DNA from: JBNJEA01 sp051745395 | Lineage (GTDB): Bacteria; Desulfobacterota; Desulfobacteria; Desulfobacterales; Desulfosalsimonadaceae | DNA length: 12,427 nt | NCBI GenBank assembly: GCA_051745395.1 | Contig: JBNJEA010000092.1 | Coordinates: 1 to 12,427 of the forward strand | Direction: 5' to 3' | Shown here: piece after piece, positions 7,276-12,427 of the stretch | Position numbering within the stretch: position 1 is the stretch's first letter | How the letters are laid out: every line of letters begins with the position of its first letter | Program-made: the position numbers and the translations under genes | The notes under the pieces: generated by a model | What the model was told of the DNA's origin: nothing | The model's input: the letters and a program-made list of their open reading frames with translations, nothing else | Database searches by the model: none

Positions 7276-8361
7276 ATGATTGAGATGTTGCGCAACTGGT
7301 TTCACCAGCGTTTTTCCGATCCCCAGGTGGTTATTCTCTGGTTGATCCTGCTTGCCGGCTTCCTTGTGGTTATCCTTCTCGGTGAAATGCTGCAGCCGGT
7401 GTTTGTGGCCTTAATCATTGCCTATCTGCTCGAAGGCATTGTCTGCCGCATGGAAACCGTCCACATTCCCCGGACCGTTTCCGTGGCCGTTACGTTTACC
7501 GTGTTTTTGATCTGCCTGCTGCTGATCGTCATCGGGTTTTTGCCCCTTCTGTCCCGGCAGATCGGGCAATTGATTCAAGAACTGCCGGAATTGATCGCCA
7601 ACGGGCAGCAGCAGCTCATGCAGCTGCCGCAGCAATACCCGGAATTCATATCCGAACCCCAGATCAAACAGATCATTGATGTAATCCGGTCGGAATTTAC
7701 CCGGCTGGGACAAAACGTCCTCATGTTTTCCGTGGCTTCGGTCCGGAATCTGATTTCACTGATTATCTACCTGGTACTGGTGCCCTTGCTTGTTTTGTTT
7801 TTTTTAAAAGACAAAGACCGGATTTTGAACTGGTCCTCGAAATTCATGCCGACCAACCTGGAACTGGCCGCCGAGGTCTGGGACGAGGTCAACGTACAGG
7901 TCGCCAATTATGTGCGGGGCAAAATCTGGGAAATCATTATCATCTGGACCGTCAGCTACGTCACGTTTTCGTTTTTGGAATTACAGTTTGCAATGCTGAT
8001 CTCCGTCTTTATCGGGCTTTCGGTGCTGGTGCCGTATATCGGGGCCACGGTGATGACACTGCCGGTGGCCATGATGGCCTTTTTCCAGTGGGGCATCAGC
8101 GGGGAGGTTTTGTATGTATTGATCGCCTATGGCATTATCCAGTTAATCGACGGCAATATCTTAGTGCCGCTGCTGTTGTCGGAAGTGGTCAATCTCCACC
8201 CGGTTGCCATTATCGTGGCCCTTCTGGTGTTCGGGGGCATCTGGGGGATATGGGGCCTTTTTCTGGCCATTCCGCTGGCCACCCTTGTGCATGCCGTCAT
8301 CCGGGCCTGGTTTTCTAAACTGCAGACCCTGAAGAGTCAATCCCAAGAAACATCGCAGTAA
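7276..8361 (+). CDS. AI-2E family transporter / PerM-like membrane protein
   Basis: A 361-residue inner-membrane protein of normal length for the family. Hydrophobic segments are visible at about 18-36, 40-55, 68-90, 155-177, 217-234, 236-270 (two spans) and 278-345 (two to three spans), with a soluble stretch of about 60 residues (95-150) between the third and fourth. YVRGK (212-216) and LVPYIG (251-256) are family signatures, and the glycine-rich GGIWGIWGLFLAIPLA near 320-335 is also typical. Members have been linked to autoinducer-2 export, sodium-proton antiport or small-molecule efflux; which applies here cannot be told. The ATG at 7276 has GCGAGG upstream. It lies between a lipase-like gene and an LpxR-like gene with gaps of 35 and 24 bases, so it is probably in one operon with them. 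Confidence 0.92.
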   Translation: MIEMLRNWFHQRFSDPQVVILWLILLAGFLVVILLGEMLQPVFVALIIAYLLEGIVCRMETVHIPRTVSVAVTFTVFLICLLLIVIGFLPLLSRQIGQLIQELPELIANGQQQLMQLPQQYPEFISEPQIKQIIDVIRSEFTRLGQNVLMFSVASVRNLISLIIYLVLVPLLVLFFLKDKDRILNWSSKFMPTNLELAAEVWDEVNVQVANYVRGKIWEIIIIWTVSYVTFSFLELQFAMLISVFIGLSVLVPYIGATVMTLPVAMMAFFQWGISGEVLYVLIAYGIIQLIDGNILVPLLLSEVVNLHPVAIIVALLVFGGIWGIWGLFLAIPLATLVHAVIRAWFSKLQTLKSQSQETSQ

Positions 8362-8385
8362 CTGAAAGGATACCGGTTTTTTACC

Positions 8386-9480
8386 ATGCGCCATCTGTGC
8401 CGTCTGGATCGGCCCCCTTATTTTCGTTGTTGTAAAATGTTTTTTTTCGTATTCCTGCTGATTTTTGTCCTTTGCCATCCGGCAACGATCCGGGCCGAAG
8501 AGACCGCAAAAGATCCATCCCGAAAAAGTTTCGGCCTGTACGTGGAAAACGATTTTTTTTTCGGCGATGACCGGGAATTTACCAGCGGCCTGAAACTGAC
8601 CTGGAGCCGGGCGGGGATGAAGCGCTTTCCTAAAGATGCCCGGTCGCATCGATGGCTGTACCCAGTGGTGCATTTTCTGGGCTTTGAAGGCGAACCCGAT
8701 TCCGACAAAATACTGGGCATCAACCTCTCCGTGGGCCAGAACATCTACACCCCGGAAAATATCGAATCCAAAGAATTGATCGAAAACGAGCGACCCTACG
8801 CCGGAATCTCGTATGTCGAGCTCGGCTACCATCAGCGCTACGGCAATTACATGGATACCATCGGGTTTTACGGCGGCATCGTGGGCCCGCATTCCTATGG
8901 GGAACAATTTCAGTCGGCATTTCACGAACTCGTCAACGGCATTGATCCAAAGGGGTGGGACAACCAGCTCGAAAACGAACCCATTATCGGTGTGGTCTAT
9001 GAAATCAAAAAACGGGTCATCACGCCCTCTTCGTTTACAGGGATCGGCTATGACATGATCTTAAACACCGGCGGCGGCATCGGCAATGCACAGACGTATT
9101 ATAATATCGGCGCCATGGCGCGCTGGGGATGGCATCTGCCCAACGATTTCGGCACATTTCCCATGCGGCCGGCCAGTTATTTCAATCCCGTGTTAGACGT
9201 CCAGCCCACCCGCCATGAAACAGCGGACCGTTTCGGGCTCCACCTGTTTTTATCCGCCAATACCCGGGCCGTGATCCGCAATATCTTTCTGGATGGCAAT
9301 ACTTTCCAGGACAGCCACAGCGTAAGCAAAAAACCGGTGGTTTCGTCTTTCATGGGCGGTGTCGGCATTATTTCCGGCCGGTTCAAGACAAGTCTTTCCT
9401 ATGTGTATCAAACCGAGTCGTTCAAACAACAAAAAGACCCCCAGGCATTCGGATCATTTAACATTTCGTATGCCTACTGA
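8386..9480 (+). CDS. LpxR-like outer-membrane lipid A deacylase
   Basis: A 364-residue protein of the lipid A 3'-O-deacylase (LpxR) family, a 12-strand outer-membrane beta-barrel that removes acyl chains from lipid A. A hydrophobic signal segment (about 18-34) ending near TIRAEE indicates export. The conserved start of the barrel is ENDFFFGDDREFTSG (54-68), giving Asn55-Asp56 and Thr66. NERPYAG (134-140) and GIVGPHSYGEQFQSAFH (164-180) follow, with Gln176 and His180 at the spacing of the known catalytic pair. The protein ends in an aromatic residue (Tyr), as barrels often do. The start is uncertain: the ATG at 8386 has AAAGGA rather far upstream, and Met18 at 8437 would give a cleaner signal peptide but lacks a clear ribosome binding site. 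It implies a Gram-negative envelope with lipid A. Activity on lipid A is inferred from family. Confidence 0.87.
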   Translation: MRHLCRLDRPPYFRCCKMFFFVFLLIFVLCHPATIRAEETAKDPSRKSFGLYVENDFFFGDDREFTSGLKLTWSRAGMKRFPKDARSHRWLYPVVHFLGFEGEPDSDKILGINLSVGQNIYTPENIESKELIENERPYAGISYVELGYHQRYGNYMDTIGFYGGIVGPHSYGEQFQSAFHELVNGIDPKGWDNQLENEPIIGVVYEIKKRVITPSSFTGIGYDMILNTGGGIGNAQTYYNIGAMARWGWHLPNDFGTFPMRPASYFNPVLDVQPTRHETADRFGLHLFLSANTRAVIRNIFLDGNTFQDSHSVSKKPVVSSFMGGVGIISGRFKTSLSYVYQTESFKQQKDPQAFGSFNISYAY

Positions 9481-9598
9481 CACCACAGATTTGGTCTTGC
9501 AATTTTGGCATACGATTCATAGTGTTTTGCCATCACGAGTAAACGAAACATCGAAATGGCCCTGCAAAACCGTAGCCGAAAGTATAGGGAAACACATC

Positions 9599-10351
9599 AT
9601 GGTCCATGAGCATCAAATTCGGGTCCGGTATGCGGAAACCGGCATCGGCGGACGGTTGAAACCGGTATGCATATTCAACTATTTCCAGGATATTGCCAGT
9701 GACCATTGCGCAGCGCTCGGGGTGTCGGCCCTGGATCTGCTGCCCCACGGCCTGGCCTGGGTGGTGTATCAATACACCATCGACATTGGCACCTATCCGG
9801 CCTGGAAACAGTTGCTGACCCTCCGCACGTGGCGACATCCTTTTAAAAACCTCTATGAACTCCGGTGCTTTGAAGTCATAGATGAAAGCGGCCAATGTTT
9901 GATCACCGGCAAAAGTTCATGGGTTCTCACCCGAACCGATACCAAAAAGCCGGTCCGCTTAAACCGAAACCTGCCGGAGACCCTGTTTGATTCCGCGGGG
10001 CCGGCAATTGAAAACGATTTTGCCCCTCTGCCCCTGCCGGCGGCTCCGGATTTTACCCGGACCTTTACCGCGCGAATGCATGACCTGGATTTTAACCGGC
10101 ATGTCAACAATTCCGTGTTTATGGTCTGGGCGATGGAAGCCGTGCCGGCCGGCATCGCCCAGCAATTCCGTCCCCAAAAACTGGCGGTGCTGTTTTTCGG
10201 CGAGGCCTGCTACGGCGAACAAATCACCGCCGCCACCCGGCAACTGGAAAGCAATCCGACGCAGGGCTTTATCCATCACCTTTCCAACAAGTCCGGCAAG
10301 GAAATTACCCGGGTAATGACAAGCTGGCAACCAATCGAGGATGCCGACTAA
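9599..10351 (+). CDS. Acyl-ACP thioesterase-like double-hotdog protein
   Basis: A 250-residue cytoplasmic thioesterase of the FatA/TesB-like acyl-ACP family, releasing fatty acids from ACP or CoA. The N-terminal hotdog (about 1-125) starts with VRYAETGIGGRLKP and includes NYFQDIASDH. The second hotdog (about 150-250) carries DLDFNRHVNN (162-171) and WAMEA, giving Asp164, Asn166, His168 and Glu180 in the family catalytic spacing. The frame is open upstream to 9359, but that extension is non-conserved and overlaps the LpxR-like gene; the ATG at 9599 has AGGGA (9586-9590) 8 bases upstream and starts at the family N-terminus. The gap to LpxR is 118 bases. The alpha/beta hydrolase follows after only 11 bases, so the two are surely co-transcribed. 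Preferred chain length is unknown. Confidence 0.88.
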   Translation: MVHEHQIRVRYAETGIGGRLKPVCIFNYFQDIASDHCAALGVSALDLLPHGLAWVVYQYTIDIGTYPAWKQLLTLRTWRHPFKNLYELRCFEVIDESGQCLITGKSSWVLTRTDTKKPVRLNRNLPETLFDSAGPAIENDFAPLPLPAAPDFTRTFTARMHDLDFNRHVNNSVFMVWAMEAVPAGIAQQFRPQKLAVLFFGEACYGEQITAATRQLESNPTQGFIHHLSNKSGKEITRVMTSWQPIEDAD

Positions 10352-10362
10352 AGGAACGGATT

Positions 10363-11175
10363 TTGTACGAACAGGACTTCATTCACGTCAACGACTTCAT
10401 GATCCACTATGCGCATGCCGGTTCCGGCCCGCCACTTATCCTGCTCCACGGCGGCGGCACCTGGCATTATACCTTTCGCCACAACATCGCCGAACTTTCC
10501 AGATATTTTTCCGTATATGCCCCGGACATGCCCGGCCACGGTTTTACCATCCCGCCGGCACGCGATCTTCGATACAATCTCGATACCGTTGCCGAAACGT
10601 TAACCGGCTTCATGGATGCGCTCGGCATTGAAAAAACGCATCTGCTCGGCCACTCCTGGGGTGGCGGATGGGCCATTTATTTCCTGCAAAAGCACGCGGC
10701 GCGCGTGGAAAAACTCGTTCTCATCGCCTCCAGCGGCATAGATCAACGCGAACGCCTGGCCTGGGAACTGTTGAAATGGCCGGTCATCGGCTATATTCTG
10801 TCCCGGGCAGTCAACCGGCGGCTGATCCGGAAAGGGCTGGAAAACGCTTTTTATCAGTCCAACCGGGTGAATCCCGAAATGGTCCGGGCCGTGTTTGAAC
10901 CCTTGAAGCTGCCGCATAATCAAATTGCACATTACAGCTATGCCCGGCACATGGATTGGAGCCAAACCGAGCAGGCCATGGACCATATCCGGTGCCCGAC
11001 CCTAATTATCTGGGGCGATGCCGATCGCTACCTCCCCGTCGATTGCGGCCGGCAGTTGGCAAATCGGATCACAGGAGCGCAGTTGACCGTATTGGCGCAA
11101 AGCGGTCACAATGTCCACGAAGAATGGCCCGGAGAAGTAAATCGGCTGGTTCGGCGATTTCTGTTATCTGCGTAA
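10363..11175 (+). CDS. Alpha/beta hydrolase (esterase-like), coupled to the thioesterase
   Basis: A 270-residue alpha/beta hydrolase with LLHGGGTW (27-34) forming the oxyanion region, GHSWGG with nucleophile Ser98, acid Asp221 (possibly Asp219) in WGDADRYLP, and base His249 in SGHNVHEEWP. No signal peptide is seen, so it should be cytoplasmic. The lid region (about 125-205) is long and helical. The start is TTG at 10363, preceded by AAAGGAACGG overlapping the thioesterase stop codon, which indicates translational coupling. An ATG at 10399 is an alternative but would remove a conserved N-terminal strand. Substrate unknown: an ester or acyl conjugate related to the upstream thioesterase is plausible, and hydrolases of aromatic ring-cleavage products share this fold. 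Confidence 0.9.
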   Translation: MYEQDFIHVNDFMIHYAHAGSGPPLILLHGGGTWHYTFRHNIAELSRYFSVYAPDMPGHGFTIPPARDLRYNLDTVAETLTGFMDALGIEKTHLLGHSWGGGWAIYFLQKHAARVEKLVLIASSGIDQRERLAWELLKWPVIGYILSRAVNRRLIRKGLENAFYQSNRVNPEMVRAVFEPLKLPHNQIAHYSYARHMDWSQTEQAMDHIRCPTLIIWGDADRYLPVDCGRQLANRITGAQLTVLAQSGHNVHEEWPGEVNRLVRRFLLSA

Positions 11176-11331
11176 GCCGGTTTTTGGGGATCTGGAATGG
11201 TGCCGGTTTTGATCCGTTTTTTCCTTTTCAGATATCGTTTGACGGCATTTATCCGGATTGCTATGTCAACCATCAGGCCGGCACAGCCGAAAAAGTCGAT
11301 CCCCCGAAACCGCGATGATCGGATTGGTCGG

Positions 11332-12339
11332 ATGAAGGCAGTCAAATTCGAAAACAAGAGCGTTTTCATGGTGGATGTTCCGGTGCCGGAGATTGAAGAC
11401 GACGAGGCGCTGGTGGCAATCTCCATGGCCGGTATCTGCGGCACCGATATCGAAATGTACCAGGGATATGCCGATTTTACCGGTATTGCCGGCCATGAGT
11501 TCGTGGGCGTGGTCCACGCCTGTCCGGCTTTTCCCGAACTGATCGGCAAACGGGTGGTGGCCGATATCAACTGCGGTTGCGGCCGCTGCCATACCTGCCG
11601 GTGTGCGGATTTTCGGCATTGCCCGGACCGCACGGTCATCGGCATCCGGGGAAGAGACGGCGCCTTTGCCCAGTACTGCCGGATTCCGAGCGCCAATTTA
11701 TATCCGGTACCCGATAATGTGGAAACCATCTGTGCCGTCTTTGCCGAACCCCTGGCCGCGGCCCTGCGGATCACCCAACAGATTCATATCGGCCACCAGA
11801 CCCGAATCGCGGTGATCGGTGACGGCAAACTCGGCATCCTGGCCGCCCTGGGCCTTGCCCACTACAGCTCACAGGTGATGCTTTTGGGCCGTCATGAACG
11901 AAAGCTCGCCATCGCCGCCGTACAGGGCATCCGGACGGCGTGCCTGGCTGTCGGCGACCGGGCGGAAACCGTGGCGAAACGGCTGGAAAAATTCGACGTG
12001 ACCATCGATGCCACCGGCAATCCGGAAGGGATTAATTGGGCCATCGCCCTGACCCGGCCGCAGGGCAGCGTTGTCATAAAAACCACCTCCCATTCGGCCG
12101 GTGCCGTCAACCTGGCGCCGGTGGCGGTCAATGAGGTCAATCTGATCGGTTCGCGCTGCGGCAACTTACATCAAGCCCTTCATTTTCTACGGCGCGGCTG
12201 GATCGATGTCATGCCCCTGGTTGAATCGGTCTATTCATTTTCCGGGTTCGAAGCCGCCTTTGCCCGGGCCCGCCGGAAAGACAGCATGAAGGTGGTGGTT
12301 GCATTTTCAGAAGACGACTTTGTGTCGGACCTAAATTGA
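11332..12339 (+). CDS. Zinc-dependent MDR alcohol dehydrogenase
   Basis: A 335-residue medium-chain dehydrogenase. Catalytic zinc ligands are Cys36 in GICGTD and His55-Glu56 in GHEFVGV; Glu139 in AEPLAAAL is also conserved. The structural zinc tetrad is Cys83, 86, 89 and 97. Two extra cysteines, Cys81 and Cys91 (where glycine is usual), give six within 17 residues. The Rossmann motif VIGDGKLG (161-168) binds NAD(P). The frame is open upstream to 11197, adding 45 residues rich in Arg and Lys that are not family-like, so the ATG at 11332 (MKAVKFE) is chosen despite only a weak GGTCGG upstream. It could oxidise a polyol or secondary alcohol; the substrate is not readable. It follows the previous gene by 156 bases without a clear terminator, and a palindrome lies just downstream. 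Confidence 0.92.
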   Translation: MKAVKFENKSVFMVDVPVPEIEDDEALVAISMAGICGTDIEMYQGYADFTGIAGHEFVGVVHACPAFPELIGKRVVADINCGCGRCHTCRCADFRHCPDRTVIGIRGRDGAFAQYCRIPSANLYPVPDNVETICAVFAEPLAAALRITQQIHIGHQTRIAVIGDGKLGILAALGLAHYSSQVMLLGRHERKLAIAAVQGIRTACLAVGDRAETVAKRLEKFDVTIDATGNPEGINWAIALTRPQGSVVIKTTSHSAGAVNLAPVAVNEVNLIGSRCGNLHQALHFLRRGWIDVMPLVESVYSFSGFEAAFARARRKDSMKVVVAFSEDDFVSDLN

Positions 12340-12355
12340 GCGATTTTCAAGTTTG

Positions 12356-12427
12356 CCGCAGATACAAGGAAGATGCAGACGAGCAATAGTGGACTATGTG
12401 AGGCTGCATCTGACGCAGTAGATGCGG
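12356..12427. repeat. Nested palindromic element at the window end
   Basis: Four nested inverted pairs share one centre: ccgca (12356-12360) with tgcgg (12423-12427), tac (12363-12365) with gta (12418-12420), agatgcag (12371-12378) with ctgcatct (12404-12411), and atagt (12386-12390) with actat (12393-12397), the centre being gg. The compact symmetric form, 16 bases after a stop codon, suggests a REP-like dispersed repeat that may also act as terminator. The element may continue past the window. Confidence 0.72.

Noticed and set aside
8161..8925. Minus-strand open frame of 254 codons crossing the PerM-type and LpxR-like genes
   Set aside because: It spans two confident plus-strand genes and the gap between them, with no motif and a composition typical of antisense frames.
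9506..9532. TGGCA and TGCCA inverted pair before the thioesterase
   Set aside because: Five-base arms 17 bases apart are expected by chance and match no operator I know.
9359..9598. N-terminal extension of the thioesterase frame
   Set aside because: It overlaps the LpxR-like gene, has no family similarity, and a good ribosome binding site marks the ATG at 9599.
11106..11774. Minus-strand open frame of 222 codons opposite the MDR dehydrogenase start
   Set aside because: It overlaps the zinc-binding region of a confident gene and carries no domain.

Overview
The window most likely comes from a Gram-negative anaerobe of the sulfate-reducing Desulfobacterota (Desulfosarcina/Desulfococcus-like). 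That placement is inference, based on gene content: a ferredoxin-type tungsten aldehyde oxidoreductase beside an iron alcohol dehydrogenase, a long-form acyl-CoA dehydrogenase, a YkgJ-type cysteine-cluster protein, and an outer-membrane LpxR-like protein. The sequence is moderately GC-rich. Every gene is on the plus strand except one small one. I see no rRNA, tRNA, CRISPR, transposase or phage gene.

Region 1 (1-4757) is oxidative lipid or alcohol metabolism. It opens with the C-terminal part of an acyl-CoA dehydrogenase whose start lies outside the window. A 213-base gap containing a long inverted repeat and a possible promoter follows. Then comes a tight three-gene cassette: iron-containing alcohol dehydrogenase, SCP2-type lipid carrier, and aldehyde:ferredoxin oxidoreductase. 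Each cassette gene has a good AAGGAG-type ribosome binding site and the gaps are 31 and 21 bases. The implied flow is alcohol to aldehyde to carboxylic acid. The SCP2 protein may hold a hydrophobic substrate, and acyl-CoA dehydrogenase would act later once the acid is activated.

Region 2 (4758-6292) starts with a large imperfect palindrome. A TetR regulator with a TTG start follows; it could control the cassette or the lipid genes. It converges, with overlapping stop codons, on a minus-strand YkgJ-type cysteine-cluster protein. A plus-strand DUF4404-like small protein lies beyond.

Region 3 (6293-12339) is a same-strand run of envelope and lipid genes: a monoacylglycerol-lipase-like alpha/beta hydrolase, an AI-2E/PerM family membrane protein, an LpxR-like lipid A deacylase, an acyl-ACP thioesterase-like protein coupled to a second alpha/beta hydrolase, and a zinc-dependent MDR alcohol dehydrogenase. 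Several of these would release or handle fatty acyl groups. The window ends in a nested palindrome of about 72 bases that looks like a dispersed repeat unit or terminator.

No gene is of an unknown class, and I cannot claim a wholly new system. The best candidates for a second look are the ADH-SCP2-AOR cassette and the three unrelated intergenic palindromes.
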